Assembly (NCBI RefSeq): GCF_006542665.1
Contig: NZ_AP019735.1
Location: 558,001 to 622,000, forward strand
Direction: 5' to 3'
DNA: 64,000 nt
From: Alistipes communis
GTDB lineage: Bacteria; Bacteroidota; Bacteroidia; Bacteroidales; Rikenellaceae
Shown: piece after piece, positions 8,271 to 16,896 of the stretch
Position numbering within the stretch: position 1 is the first letter of the stretch
Layout of the letters: each line of letters starts with the position of its first letter
The notes under the pieces: generated by a model
Told to the model about the DNA's origin: nothing
Databases searched by the model: none
Seen by the model: only the letters and a program-made list of their open reading frames with translations
Position numbers and translations under genes: made by a program

Positions 8271-8759
8271 TTGCTTTTGTCACCGAACAGTATAGAAAAG
8301 GAAAAACAATCGGTCGGAATACCCGTGCCGCACGAAGCATCGCAGGGAAGGCGCACCTTAAATTATATATATGACAGGCAACGTCCCGACCCGACGGCCC
8401 TCGTCTCGCCGACCGGCTCGAAATCGTCCCGCCGGCAATCGTACAAGGCGGTTTTCGAGGGAATCACCGACTTCACCGACACCGAAGCGGCGGCACTGCG
8501 GCTGTCGGCCGGAATCGACAGGACGGTATGGACGCCGGAAAGCGGCCCCGATCAGGACGAGGCACCCACATGGGAGGAGATCGCAGCCGAAATGCGCAGC
8601 AACTACCTGAGCCGGCTGCAATGGCCGGACGGCGAAATCGCCAGGTGGCAGGGATACGGAGGACAACAAAAAAGTACGGCAGGGAATCTCACGATTGCCT
8701 GCCGCCTTCGAGAAGAATTGCTCTTCTCCAAAACTACTAACCCAAACTTAAATAAATGA
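8271..8759 (+). CDS. Uncertain hypothetical ORF
   Basis: An open frame of 162 codons whose only early starts are TTG (8271) or GTG (about 8322). The middle part (EGITDFTDTEAAALRLSAGI and the acidic stretch after it) has balanced composition and GC-rich third positions like the neighbours, so it may be coding. I recognise no family, signal or promoter. It could be a short real gene, or the remnant of a longer gene that lost its 5' end. The ORFs in other frames here look like shadows. Confidence 0.35.
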   Translation: MLLSPNSIEKEKQSVGIPVPHEASQGRRTLNYIYDRQRPDPTALVSPTGSKSSRRQSYKAVFEGITDFTDTEAAALRLSAGIDRTVWTPESGPDQDEAPTWEEIAAEMRSNYLSRLQWPDGEIARWQGYGGQQKSTAGNLTIACRLREELLFSKTTNPNLNK

Positions 8760-8977
8760 AGAAACCTCACTACATCAGGTAGTTATTCCGATGCAGTTGT
8801 CTATTATGATCGCAACTCCCGTGCCAAAGCGGAGTCCGCTCGGGAAATCGGACGGTTCCGCGGAGAGAGGGAGCCGGACGGAACATTTCGCGCTCCGTCC
8901 CCGATCCACCTCCCCGCGGCAGCCGTACACGGGCGCCGCCGGTCTCGAAACCGGTTCCGGAAACCGCTCTCCGAAAA

Positions 8978-9019
8978 CAGACGCTCGCGCCGCCCCGAAA
9001 GGAGCGGCGCGAGCGTCTG
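8978..9019 (-). terminator. Terminator of the YbjN-like gene
   Basis: A perfect 16-bp stem (8978-8993 with 9004-9019) around CCCCGAAAGGA-type loop bases, followed on the minus strand by TTTT. It ends the kinase/AAA-YbjN transcript. Confidence 0.8.
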
Positions 9020-9036
9020 GCAAAAAATATCCCGGA

Positions 9037-9420
9037 TTACATCTCGCGCAGCGTATCGTAAAAACTCTGCTGCGCACCGACCAGCATGTCGAGCATACGG
9101 GGAACCATCACGGAAGGTTCGGGCGTCTCGTCCAGCAGCACCTCGGTCATCAGAAAAACGCCTTCGCCCATCACGACGGCCTTGACGATCTTCTTCGACA
9201 GGTTGATCTTGTTGCAGGCTTCGAGCGCCGCGACACGATTCTCGGCCGTCACGTCGAAGATGAACGGCATCATGATTTGCAGGAACTGCCTGTCATCTGG
9301 ATAGTTGGAGACAACGAAATTACGCATCTGGTATTTGAATCGGATGTCCTTGTCCTCATCGTATTCGGGCACGAGTCCCTGCACTTTGAGGTAGTCGAAA
9401 ATCATCTCTTGTGTGGTCAT
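9037..9420 (-). CDS. YbjN-like / T3SS-chaperone-fold protein
   Basis: A 127-residue acidic protein starting MTTQEMIFDYLK. The pattern of an N-terminal helix, a sheet (IRFKYQMRNFVV), a helix-sheet repeat and a C-terminal helix fits the YbjN / type III secretion chaperone-like fold. An ATG two codons upstream (9426) is an alternative start. It lies 11 bases downstream of the kinase-AAA gene and is almost certainly co-transcribed, ending at the terminator at 8978-9019. YbjN-like proteins are often partners of larger proteins, so it may bind the kinase-AAA fusion; this is inference. Confidence 0.7.
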   Translation of the reverse strand: MTTQEMIFDYLKVQGLVPEYDEDKDIRFKYQMRNFVVSNYPDDRQFLQIMMPFIFDVTAENRVAALEACNKINLSKKIVKAVVMGEGVFLMTEVLLDETPEPSVMVPRMLDMLVGAQQSFYDTLREM

Positions 9421-9431
9421 GAGCAATAGGT

Positions 9432-11264
9432 TTAATGGGTTTGTCGTTTAAATCCGATCGGAGTACGTGCGGCCCGCCGCTCCATGCCGGTCATCTTGTC
9501 GCGCAGCTTGTCGTACTCGGCCAGCATCTCCTCCGTGACCGACGGCCGCATACAGTCGAGCGTTTCGCAGAGAATCTTCTGAGAAATGGGCACATTGGCG
9601 AATGCCGCCGTGATGGCCGCGTCGTTGACGGCATAGGCGATGTCGCTCGCCACGAAATTGACCGTCCGCTCCGCCAGCGCGGCACAATCGACATCTTCCG
9701 TGGGACGATCTTTGAGGTTGATCTCGAAGAGCAGCCGACGGGCGTCCTTGTCGGGAACCGGCACATAGATCATCCGGTCGATACGCCCCGTGCGCAAGAC
9801 GGCAGGGTCGATCATGTCGGGACGGTTCGAGGTGGCGATCACGAAGACCCCCTTCTTGCCGCAGTTGTTGAGCTGCGACAGGAACTCGTTGACTTCGCCC
9901 GCCATACTCGCATGCGTCGACTCCTTGCGGCTGGGTACCAGCGCGTCGAACTCATCGAAACAGAGCACGGTCGGCGCCTTGGCACGCGCCTCGTCGAAAA
10001 GTTTCCCGATCATCTGCTGCGAACCGTGGATGTAGATGCTCGCCAGGTCCGACGACTTGACCACCGTATAGTTGAATCCCGTCTCCTCGGCGAACTTCTC
10101 GGCGATGAAGGTCTTGCCGCATCCCGGAGGGCCGTAGAGCAGCATACCGTTGGGAATCGCCAGACGATATTTGAGCGCCCGCTCCCGATCCTGCAACACA
10201 TTGATCACTTTCGCCCGCAGCAGCTGCTTCAACTCCTCCATTCCCGCCACGTCGGCAAAACCGTTGCCCTCGCCCTTGGCGAAGGTCGCACGCGGGGCTT
10301 CGCCTTCGGCCTCTCCGCCGCGCTGTTCCCCATCGGTCGTAACATCGCCGTTCGCCGAAGGCGGCGCAGCGGATTCGCGCTTGGTAGGCGGCATCTTCAC
10401 CTCCTCGCCGCGCAGCGCCCCGATAAACTCGTCGGCACTGCCGAAACGGTCGCGGTCGATCAGCGCCAGGGCGCGTTGCAGCACCTTGTGCAACTGTTCG
10501 GTCATCCCCTCCGGCTCTTTCTCCGGAAAGCGAAGCCCCGCCTTGCGCGCCTCACGCAGCTCTTCGCGCGCCTCCGAGGGCGATTTCGACGCATCGCAGC
10601 TCCACGGCAGACACCCGTAGATCATCTCGTAAAGCAGCACGCCGACCGAAAAGAGGTCGGACAGTTTGGAGTAGATTCCGATGAAGGTTTCGGGCGCACG
10701 ATAGCACAGTTCCAGATCGGAGGTCTGGAAATCGGGACGCCCCATCACCGGATGCGAGAGATGCCCCATATCGATGATCCGGGGCCGGAGCAGGGCATCG
10801 CCCACGCAGTCGTACATGATGTTGCGTGCCGTTATATCGTTATGAATCAACGTTTCCGCCTGACCGTGCAGGTAGCTCAACCCTTCCAGCACACGGATCG
10901 TCAGCTCGACGGCCTGCGCTACTGGCAGCCGGTGTTCGCGGCTCAGCAGCTCGGCCAGCAGACCGCCCTGAATGTAATCGGTAATCAGGTAGGCGTACCG
11001 TTTGTCGCCGATCGACTCGATCCCCGTGCGCCGGCAGGCCACCAGCGACGGGTGCTCCAACCGTGCGCACATCTCCACCTCGAAAGGCATTCCTCCTTTC
11101 GTGAGCCTCGCGGCGGGAATCCGTTCCAGATCGAAGATTTTCAGGAAGAACGGCTGTTCCCGAATATCGCAGACGCGGTAGGTCTCGGCACAACTTCCCT
11201 CCTTGATAAAAAAACGCACGACATAGCTGCCGGCGAACGTATCGTTATTCTTTAAAATACTCAT
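9432..11264 (-). CDS. Protein kinase fused to AAA+ ATPase
   Basis: A 610-residue cytosolic fusion. Residues about 10-285 form a Hanks-type Ser/Thr kinase: Lys42 (FFLKIF), catalytic loop HND at 141-143 in place of HRD with Asn148, DMG at 165-167 in place of DFG, and RAPET at 189-193. A Pro/Gly/Glu-rich linker (290-335) leads to an AAA+ domain: Walker A GPPGCGKT at 378-385, Walker B LCFDEFD near 434-440 and a second-region RTGRIDR that holds the arginine finger. The AAA part resembles FtsH/spastin-type classic AAA. There is no membrane segment. The YbjN-like gene follows in the same operon. Catalytic Asp143, Asn148 and Asp165 remain, so kinase activity is plausible despite altered motifs. Confidence 0.9.
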   Translation of the reverse strand: MSILKNNDTFAGSYVVRFFIKEGSCAETYRVCDIREQPFFLKIFDLERIPAARLTKGGMPFEVEMCARLEHPSLVACRRTGIESIGDKRYAYLITDYIQGGLLAELLSREHRLPVAQAVELTIRVLEGLSYLHGQAETLIHNDITARNIMYDCVGDALLRPRIIDMGHLSHPVMGRPDFQTSDLELCYRAPETFIGIYSKLSDLFSVGVLLYEMIYGCLPWSCDASKSPSEAREELREARKAGLRFPEKEPEGMTEQLHKVLQRALALIDRDRFGSADEFIGALRGEEVKMPPTKRESAAPPSANGDVTTDGEQRGGEAEGEAPRATFAKGEGNGFADVAGMEELKQLLRAKVINVLQDRERALKYRLAIPNGMLLYGPPGCGKTFIAEKFAEETGFNYTVVKSSDLASIYIHGSQQMIGKLFDEARAKAPTVLCFDEFDALVPSRKESTHASMAGEVNEFLSQLNNCGKKGVFVIATSNRPDMIDPAVLRTGRIDRMIYVPVPDKDARRLLFEINLKDRPTEDVDCAALAERTVNFVASDIAYAVNDAAITAAFANVPISQKILCETLDCMRPSVTEEMLAEYDKLRDKMTGMERRAARTPIGFKRQTH

Positions 11265-11291
11265 GCGTAATTCTTCGGATTAGGCCGATAA

Positions 11292-11322
11292 CAAATATAG
11301 GCATCTTTTTTCAATTTCCCAA
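11292..11322 (-). promoter_or_regulatory. Promoter of the kinase-AAA operon
   Basis: TATATTTG at 11292-11299 (minus), with TTG at 11320-11322 about 20 bases upstream. The start codon is 27 bases downstream. Confidence 0.6.
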
Positions 11323-11363
11323 CTCCCCGCCCGGCGCCGGAGAAACGACGCTCCGCATACGGA

Positions 11364-11403
11364 AAGGACGGGCCGATCCCCGTCTCCGGGTCGGCCCGTC
11401 CTT
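11364..11403 (-). terminator. Terminator of the nfn operon
   Basis: A 13-bp GC-rich stem (11364-11376 with 11391-11403) just after the lipoprotein stop at 11418. The T-run on the minus strand is short (TTT). Confidence 0.65.
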
Positions 11404-11417
11404 CGTGTCATGCAGCA

Positions 11418-11999
11418 TTACTCGCCCCTGGTGTATACGACACCCGATCCCTCGATCGTCAGGGTCGGCACGCCTCCGTTCTCGCCCAGCACGGCCGTAT
11501 CGGTCACGTCGATCGTCTGGCCGTTGCCGATGCTCTGCCCGTGGAGGATCAGCTTGCCGGGCTCGCCCTGCAACTCCCACGAGGCATACGGCAGCGTCGC
11601 CATGTTGATCGACTGCGCCTTGCCGCCGACTCGCAGTTCGACCCCCATCACCTCGCCCTCCTTGACCGGATCGGGCATCACCCAACGGCCGATGGCATCG
11701 GCGTAATCCTTGCTGCACGCCACTTTCGTGGCAACAGGCATCTCGCCCTCGCCGGCAGCCTTGTAATCCACCATCACCACGTTGCCTTCCAGCAGGCCGT
11801 AAGCCTCTTTAAGATCAGTCGCATCGTCCAGCGCGAAACTCTGCCGGGCGGCATCGCCGCCGATCGGATCGACCACCAGCACGTGCATCGACGTTCCGCC
11901 GTCGACAAAGCCCGACATCTGCTTGATTTCGGCCTTCTTATCACCTCCGCACGACACGGCCAGCAAAGCCGCGCATGCCATCATCACTACTTTTTTCAT
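11418..11999 (-). CDS. Lipoprotein with lipocalin-like C-terminal region
   Basis: A 193-residue lipoprotein: Lys2-3, hydrophobic core, lipobox AVSC with Cys17, then CGGDKKAE. The C-terminal half (WELQGEPGKLILHGQSIGNG onward) has the strand pattern of the lipocalin-like/NlpE-type domains common in Bacteroidales. It lies 40 bases after nfnB on the same strand and appears to be the last gene of the DUF1573-nfnA-nfnB operon. Its function and any link to NADPH metabolism are unknown. Confidence 0.75.
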   Translation of the reverse strand: MKKVVMMACAALLAVSCGGDKKAEIKQMSGFVDGGTSMHVLVVDPIGGDAARQSFALDDATDLKEAYGLLEGNVVMVDYKAAGEGEMPVATKVACSKDYADAIGRWVMPDPVKEGEVMGVELRVGGKAQSINMATLPYASWELQGEPGKLILHGQSIGNGQTIDVTDTAVLGENGGVPTLTIEGSGVVYTRGE

Positions 12000-12039
12000 C
12001 TCTTTTATCGTTTAATTAGGTGTATCCTTAACTTACGCC

Positions 12040-13428
12040 CTATCGCGTCCGGATGTATTCGTCGATGGCGCGTGCCGCACGGCGGCCTGCCCCCATGGCC
12101 AGAATGACCGTCGCGGCACCCGTCACGGCGTCGCCGCCGGCGAAAACGCCCGCCCGTGTCGTGCGCCCCTCCGCATCGGCCGTGAGGCATCCCCGCCGAT
12201 CCGTCTCCAATCCCGAGGTCGTCGCCGCCAACAGCGGATTGGGCGACGTCCCGAGCGCCATGATGACCACGTCGCACGGCACGTCGAACTCCGACCCCTC
12301 CTTCTCGACCGGTCTGCGGCGGCCGCTCTCGTCGGGTTCGCCGAGCGTCATTTCGACGCACCGCAGTCCGCGTACCCAACCCTGCTCGTCGCCGAGCACT
12401 TCGACCGGATTGGCGAGCATCCGGAAGACGATCCCCTCCTCCTTGGCGTGGTGCACCTCCTCGGCGCGCGCCGGAAGCTCCGCCTCCGAACGGCGGTAGA
12501 CGATCGTCGCCTCCGCACCGAGCCGCTTGGCCGTGCGCACGGCGTCCATGGCCACGTTGCCGCCGCCGACTACCACGACGCGCTGCCCGACGTAGATCGG
12601 CGTATCGTAACGTGCGTCGTAGGCGTGCATCAGATTGGCGCGCGTAAGGAATTCGTTGGCCGAGACCACCCCGTTCAGGTTCTCGCCCCCGATCCCCATG
12701 AAACGCGGCAGACCGGCACCCGAACCGATGAACACGGCGTCGAATCCCTCCTCACCGAGCAGCGAATCGACCGTCACCGTGCGCCCGACGATCACGTCGG
12801 TCTCGATCTCGACGCCCAGCCGCCTCACGGCCTCGACCTCGCGCTCGACGATCTTCTGCTTGGGCAGTCGGAACTCCGGAATGCCGTAGACCAGCACCCC
12901 GCCCACCTTGTGCAGTGCCTCGAAAATCTTCACTTCGTAACCCATCTTGGCCAAGTCGCTCGCACAGGCCAGACCCGCAGGCCCGCTCCCCACGACAGCC
13001 ACCCGACGGCCGTTGCGCGCCGGCAACGCCGCGGCGCACTGCGCCGCATGGCCGATGTTCCAGTCGCCCACGAACCGTTCGAGCTTGCCCACGGCCACCG
13101 GCTCGCCCTTGATGCCGAGCACGCAGGCCCCTTCGCACTGCGTCTCCTGCGGGCAGACGCGGCCGCAGATCGACGGCAGCGAACTGTCGCGGGCGATCAC
13201 GTCGGCAGCCCCCGCCACATCGCCTTCGCACAAGCGGGAGATGAAATCGGGAATCTGCACCCCGACCGGACAGGCCGCCACGCAGCGGGGATTGCGGCAA
13301 TGCAGGCAACGCGACGCTTCGGTCCGTGCCTCTTCGAGATTATACCCGTAGCAGACCTCTTCGAAATTGGTCGCACGGAGCGCCGGATCCTGTTCGCGCA
13401 CCGGCACGCGCGGTATTTTGTTCGCCAT
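12040..13428 (-). CDS. nfnB: NfnB / GltD-like NADPH oxidoreductase large subunit
   Basis: A 462-residue flavoprotein of the glutamate synthase small-subunit family. Cys clusters CLHCRNPRCVAACP and CGRVCPQETQCEGAC bind [4Fe-4S] centres. VVGSGPAGLACASDLA starts the FAD Rossmann fold, and VVVVGGGNVAMDAVRTAKRL the NAD(P)H fold. The start MANKIPRVP at 13428 is chosen because the longer frame runs into nfnA. Its partner gene lies directly upstream, so it is NfnB of the NADH-dependent reduced ferredoxin:NADP+ oxidoreductase, which bifurcates electrons between ferredoxin and NADH. Without a neighbouring gltB large subunit, glutamate synthase is unlikely. Confidence 0.88.
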   Translation of the reverse strand: MANKIPRVPVREQDPALRATNFEEVCYGYNLEEARTEASRCLHCRNPRCVAACPVGVQIPDFISRLCEGDVAGAADVIARDSSLPSICGRVCPQETQCEGACVLGIKGEPVAVGKLERFVGDWNIGHAAQCAAALPARNGRRVAVVGSGPAGLACASDLAKMGYEVKIFEALHKVGGVLVYGIPEFRLPKQKIVEREVEAVRRLGVEIETDVIVGRTVTVDSLLGEEGFDAVFIGSGAGLPRFMGIGGENLNGVVSANEFLTRANLMHAYDARYDTPIYVGQRVVVVGGGNVAMDAVRTAKRLGAEATIVYRRSEAELPARAEEVHHAKEEGIVFRMLANPVEVLGDEQGWVRGLRCVEMTLGEPDESGRRRPVEKEGSEFDVPCDVVIMALGTSPNPLLAATTSGLETDRRGCLTADAEGRTTRAGVFAGGDAVTGAATVILAMGAGRRAARAIDEYIRTR

Positions 13429-13451
13429 GATCTCCTTCGTTGAGCGTTCGT

Positions 13452-14336
13452 TTATTTGTCGAGTCCTATGCGGCACCGGTGTCCCGCCTCGCGTTCGGCG
13501 GCGATCGCCCGTGCGCGCTCCTCCTGCGTGCGGTACATCCCCTGACGGCGCATCGCCTCGTCGAAATCGACGGCATGACCGTCGAATTCCGGCCCGTCGA
13601 CGCAGGTGAAGAAGGTCTTGCCGCCCACCGTCACCCGGCAGGCGCCGCACATCCCCGTACCATCGACCATCAGCGCGTTGAGCGACACGGTGGTTTTCAG
13701 CCCGTATTCGCGCGTGGCGAGCGCCACGAACTTCATCATCACCATCGGGCCGATGGCCACGCACTCGTCATAGCGCTTGCCCCGCGTGTCGATCAACTCG
13801 CGGATCAGTCCCGTCACCATCCCCTTATATCCTTCCGAACCGTCGTCCGTGGCGATGTAGAGGTTGCCCGCCACGGCACGCATCTCGTCGGTGTAGATCA
13901 GCATGTCGCGCGTCTTGGCGCCCACGATGACATCGGCCCCGACGCCGTGTTCGTGCAACCACTTGACCTGCGGATAGACCGGCGCCGTGCCTACGCCGCC
14001 GGCGACGAAAAGATAACGCCGACCGCGCAGCGCCTCGGGCGACAAGGTTACGAACTCCGAAGGGTGCCCCAGCGGACCGGCGAAATCGGCCAGCGCGTCG
14101 CCGGCTTCCAACGCGCAGATCTTGCGCGTCGAGACGCCGATCGTCTGCGTCACGATCGTGACCGTACCGGCCGTGCGGTCGTAATCGGCCACCGTCAGCG
14201 GCACCCGCTCGCCCTGCTCGTCGGCACGGACGATGACGAACTGTCCGGGCAGCGCCGAAGCCGCCACACGCGGCGCTTCGACCCGCATCCGGAAAATCCC
14301 CGCCGCGAGTTCCGTCTTTTCTACGATTCTAAACAT
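13452..14336 (-). CDS. nfnA: NfnA / ferredoxin-NADP reductase-like subunit
   Basis: A 294-residue FAD/NAD-binding protein of the dihydroorotate dehydrogenase electron-transfer (PyrK)/sulfide dehydrogenase beta family. GQFVIVRADE and RVPLTVADYD bind FAD; FVAGGVGTAPVYPQVKWL is the NAD site. GMCGACRVTV with TCVDGPEFDGH supplies the [2Fe-2S] Cys ligands. nfnB follows 23 bases later, giving the two-subunit transhydrogenase NfnAB in the usual order. It sits 21 bases behind the DUF1573 gene. Confidence 0.9.
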   Translation of the reverse strand: MFRIVEKTELAAGIFRMRVEAPRVAASALPGQFVIVRADEQGERVPLTVADYDRTAGTVTIVTQTIGVSTRKICALEAGDALADFAGPLGHPSEFVTLSPEALRGRRYLFVAGGVGTAPVYPQVKWLHEHGVGADVIVGAKTRDMLIYTDEMRAVAGNLYIATDDGSEGYKGMVTGLIRELIDTRGKRYDECVAIGPMVMMKFVALATREYGLKTTVSLNALMVDGTGMCGACRVTVGGKTFFTCVDGPEFDGHAVDFDEAMRRQGMYRTQEERARAIAAEREAGHRCRIGLDK

Positions 14337-14357
14337 ATCCTATTTCTTGATAAATGC

Positions 14358-15440
14358 TCACTGTTCGATCACCGCCGTCGCACGCACCGTCAGCATCGGG
14401 CGTTCGGGATCGTCGGTGACGATGCGGATCCGCTCCACCGCGACGCCGTATTCACAGTCGGAAGGCGTAAGGCGGATCCCCACCTGCGCCTCCCCGCCTG
14501 CAGCGATCCGCACACCCGGTCGCAGCGTACAGCCGAATACGCGGCTCTCCACGGCCCGTACCGTCAGCGGGCATTCGCCCGTATTGCGCAACGAAATCCA
14601 CTTCGTCGACGGCCCGGAAGAACGCTTGACCGGGCCAAATTTAACAATATTTTCGCTTATTTCCGCCTTCGGAGCCGAATTATCGCTGTACAAGAGCGGA
14701 TTATCCACCGCAATGCCGCTCACGACGATCCAGTCGGCCACAGGAGCCCCGTCGACCGACAGCCCGATCTCGTCTTCCAACGTCCCGTAAACCCCGCATC
14801 CGGCAGGCAGGTCGTATCCGAAATCGAACGACGCCCGCTCCCCCGCAGCGAGCCGCGCCGGCACGCTCGCCGTCAGGCGGCCACTCTGCCGGCCATAACG
14901 CAACGTCAGTTCGATCGGTTCCGACGACACGTTGACCAAGCCGATCGCGCTGCGCTGCGGCTGCGCGTGCCGGACGTATCCGAAGGCATGGCTCGTCGCC
15001 GCAGCCCGCAGCCCTCCGCCCAGATCGCAGGGATAGAGCTCCTCGACGCTGCGTTCGCGCGGCGTCACCCGCCCCGTAATGCGCAACCGGATCGGGTCGC
15101 CGCTCTCCGACGTGAAGACCGAAACAGCCTTGTCGAACCGTCCGGGCCGGTTCATCGGATCGAACGTCACGGCGATCTCGGAGCGCTCGCCCGGCAGCAC
15201 GGGACGCTTCGAATAGACCGGAACCGTACAGCCGCAGGTCGCCACCACGTCGGTCACCACCACCGGACGGCCGCTCCGGTTCGCAAACCCGAAACGGTGA
15301 GTCACCCTGCCGCCCGCCTCCGCGACCGTTCCGAAATCCCAGGTCAGCGTGTCGAAGCACAATGCAGGAGTCTGCGCCAGAGAAGGCAACAAGCTAATTA
15401 TAAATAAAATGGAAAGTATACAAACCGGTAATCGTCTCAT
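14358..15440 (-). CDS. DUF1573 secreted protein
   Basis: A 360-residue exported protein: signal peptide MRRLPVCILSILFIISLLPSLAQ, then a DUF1573/ASH-type Ig-like domain with the family elements WDFGTVAEAGG and VVATCGCTVP, and a second such domain near the C-terminus (ENIVKFGPV, VFGCTLRPG). DUF1573 proteins are abundant in Bacteroidetes and are thought to be periplasmic or surface-associated. An ATG one codon earlier (15443) is equally possible. It heads the operon with nfnA, nfnB and the lipoprotein; the promoter lies at 15464-15471. Confidence 0.85.
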   Translation of the reverse strand: MRRLPVCILSILFIISLLPSLAQTPALCFDTLTWDFGTVAEAGGRVTHRFGFANRSGRPVVVTDVVATCGCTVPVYSKRPVLPGERSEIAVTFDPMNRPGRFDKAVSVFTSESGDPIRLRITGRVTPRERSVEELYPCDLGGGLRAAATSHAFGYVRHAQPQRSAIGLVNVSSEPIELTLRYGRQSGRLTASVPARLAAGERASFDFGYDLPAGCGVYGTLEDEIGLSVDGAPVADWIVVSGIAVDNPLLYSDNSAPKAEISENIVKFGPVKRSSGPSTKWISLRNTGECPLTVRAVESRVFGCTLRPGVRIAAGGEAQVGIRLTPSDCEYGVAVERIRIVTDDPERPMLTVRATAVIEQ

Positions 15441-15463
15441 CATCGAAGATTCAATGCGCAGGA

Positions 15464-15471
15464 CAAAGATA
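15464..15471 (-). promoter_or_regulatory. -7 box of the DUF1573-nfn operon
   Basis: TATCTTTG on the minus strand, 24 bases before the start at 15440. The -33 box is not clear. Confidence 0.55.
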
Positions 15472-15499
15472 CATTTTTTCTATTTTTTTGCGGGAAATA

Positions 15500-15531
15500 T
15501 TTGGCGGGAAATATATTTTGCTCTATATTTG
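15500..15531 (+). promoter_or_regulatory. Promoter of the tRNA cluster
   Basis: TTTG at 15500-15503, 20 bases, TATATTTG at 15524-15531, about 90 bases before tRNA-Asn. Confidence 0.7.
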
Positions 15532-15620
15532 CACCACCAAACGAGGAAAATCCGATCTCGGCTGCGACGAATCGTCCCCGAACGGAAATCGCTCCGGCGG
15601 TCGGAAACGTTCTTCGAAAT

Positions 15621-15694
15621 GCCTGAATAGCTCAGTTGGTTAGAGCACATGACTGTTAATCATGGGGTCCTAGGTTCAAGTCCTTGTTCAGGCG
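15621..15694 (+). tRNA. tRNA-Asn (GTT)
   Basis: A 74-base cloverleaf: acceptor GCCTGAA/TTCAGGC, D-arm GCTCAGTTGGTTAGAGC, anticodon GTT at 15655-15657, T-loop TTCAAGT, discriminator G. CCA is not encoded. Confidence 0.95.
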
Positions 15695-15711
15695 CACTAC
15701 TCGCAAGAGTC

Positions 15712-15786
15712 GGAAGCTTAGCTCAGCTGGTTCAGAGCGTCTGCCTTACAAGCAGAGGGTCGGGGGTTCGAATCCCTCAGCTTCCA
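15712..15786 (+). tRNA. tRNA-Val (TAC), copy 1
   Basis: A 75-base cloverleaf with acceptor GGAAGCT/AGCTTCC and anticodon TAC at 15737-15739. CCA follows at 15787-15789. It is identical to the copy at 16203 apart from one A-T versus G-C pair in the acceptor stem. Confidence 0.96.
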
Positions 15787-15798
15787 CCAAACGAAAGC

Positions 15799-15828
15799 AG
15801 CCGCTTACAGCAATGCAAGCGGCTTTTT
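15799..15828 (+). terminator. Terminator between tRNA genes
   Basis: Stem AGCCGCTT/AAGCGGCT with five T after it. It sits between tRNA-Val(TAC) and tRNA-Val(GAC), so readthrough or a further promoter must serve the next tRNA. Confidence 0.7.
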
Positions 15829-15835
15829 CATGAAA

Positions 15836-15910
15836 GGGAGCATAGCTCAGTTGGTTTAGAGCGCCTGCTCGACAAGCAGGAGGTCAGCGGTTCAAATCCG
15901 CTTGTTCCCA
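15836..15910 (+). tRNA. tRNA-Val (GAC)
   Basis: A 75-base cloverleaf: acceptor GGGAGCA/TGTTCCC (one G-T pair), anticodon stem CCTGC/GCAGG, anticodon loop TCGACAA with GAC, T-loop TTCAAAT. CCA is not encoded. Confidence 0.93.
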
Positions 15911-15917
15911 CGATCCC

Positions 15918-15953
15918 GAAAACACCGCTTACATTGCTGTAAGCGGTGTTTTC
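15918..15953 (+). terminator. Terminator after tRNA-Val(GAC)
   Basis: A 15-bp stem (15918-15932 with 15939-15953), ending in TTTT. The arm CCGCTTAC also occurs in the preceding terminator at 15799-15828, so the two share sequence. Confidence 0.8.
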
Positions 15954-16159
15954 GGTTCGGATCACAACGTTTTCCACCGCTCCCAACCGAAGCGCCAACC
16001 GAACCGACCGGCAAAAAGTCGGACATCCTCCGCACATCATGACGCCGGCGGCATCCTCTCTTCGCCGACACGGCCCCGCAACAACCGACGAAGTTTTTCG
16101 AAAAACCGTGGCACGGAACGGGAAGAAGCGTAAAAGGCTTTCCAAAATGAAGCGGAGAC

Positions 16160-16190
16160 TTGCAGGAGAAATAAATTTATCCTATCTTTG
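16160..16190 (+). promoter_or_regulatory. Promoter of the second tRNA-Val(TAC)
   Basis: TTG at 16160-16162, 20 bases, TATCTTTG at 16183-16190, 12 bases before the tRNA. Confidence 0.7.
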
Positions 16191-16202
16191 CACCCGCAAT
16201 CG

Positions 16203-16277
16203 GGGAGCTTAGCTCAGCTGGTTCAGAGCGTCTGCCTTACAAGCAGAGGGTCGGGGGTTCGAATCCCTCAGCTCCCA
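16203..16277 (+). tRNA. tRNA-Val (TAC), copy 2
   Basis: A 75-base cloverleaf with acceptor GGGAGCT/AGCTCCC and anticodon TAC at 16238-16240. It repeats the gene at 15712 with one compensated acceptor pair changed. CCA is not fully encoded (CACA follows). Confidence 0.96.
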
Positions 16278-16285
16278 CAGATCCG

Positions 16286-16322
16286 AAACGAAGACCACTC
16301 CCAAAGGGGTGGTCTTCGTTTT
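16286..16322 (+). terminator. Terminator after tRNA-Val copy 2
   Basis: Stem ACGAAGACCACTCC/GGGGTGGTCTTCGT followed by TTTT. Confidence 0.8.
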
Positions 16323-16896
16323 CCGAATACCCTGCGAACCCTGTGTTGCTCCGGAACTCCGGAAAACCGCGACTTCTACACCGGACATTCATGCTTACCC
16401 GCAATTTTGCTCCGGAACCGATCTCCGACAGATCGGGCGGCATCGTCGGGTAATGCCGGCAGAAAAGCCACCCTAAGGCAAAACCGCAACTCGCCGAAAC
16501 GCCGGCCTCGGCGAAATACAGGTACGTCGAAAGCGGAAGCCCCTCTGCGGACGGACACAGGCATTTTGCATCCGCACCGTCCGCAAACCCCGTATCCGCA
16601 TCGTTACGCCCCGAACAAGGAGTCTTCGCCTCCGGTCAAAACGATTAATCGATACCTCCGTCCGCAATCGTTCCGACCGCTTCCGGACCGACCTTTCCCC
16701 GCAAAAAAATACATACCGCCGATCCCCACGCACCGCATGGACACCCGACCGGTCGACCGGCCGCCTCCGACCCTCCGGATCAAAATCTATAACAGAAATA
16801 CCAAAACGAATAATCTTTTCCATATCCGGCACCCTGCTGCCGGAATAATTTATTCCTATCTTTACCCTGTAAATTATACCCAAACAAAAAAAAACG
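16323..16896. other. Non-coding spacer before the GH106 gene
   Basis: About 570 bases with no convincing gene. Frames open here have poor composition (rich in Arg/Pro/Ser) and no family match. A weak -7 box TATCTTTA lies at 16857-16864 ahead of the rhamnosidase gene. Confidence 0.6.
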
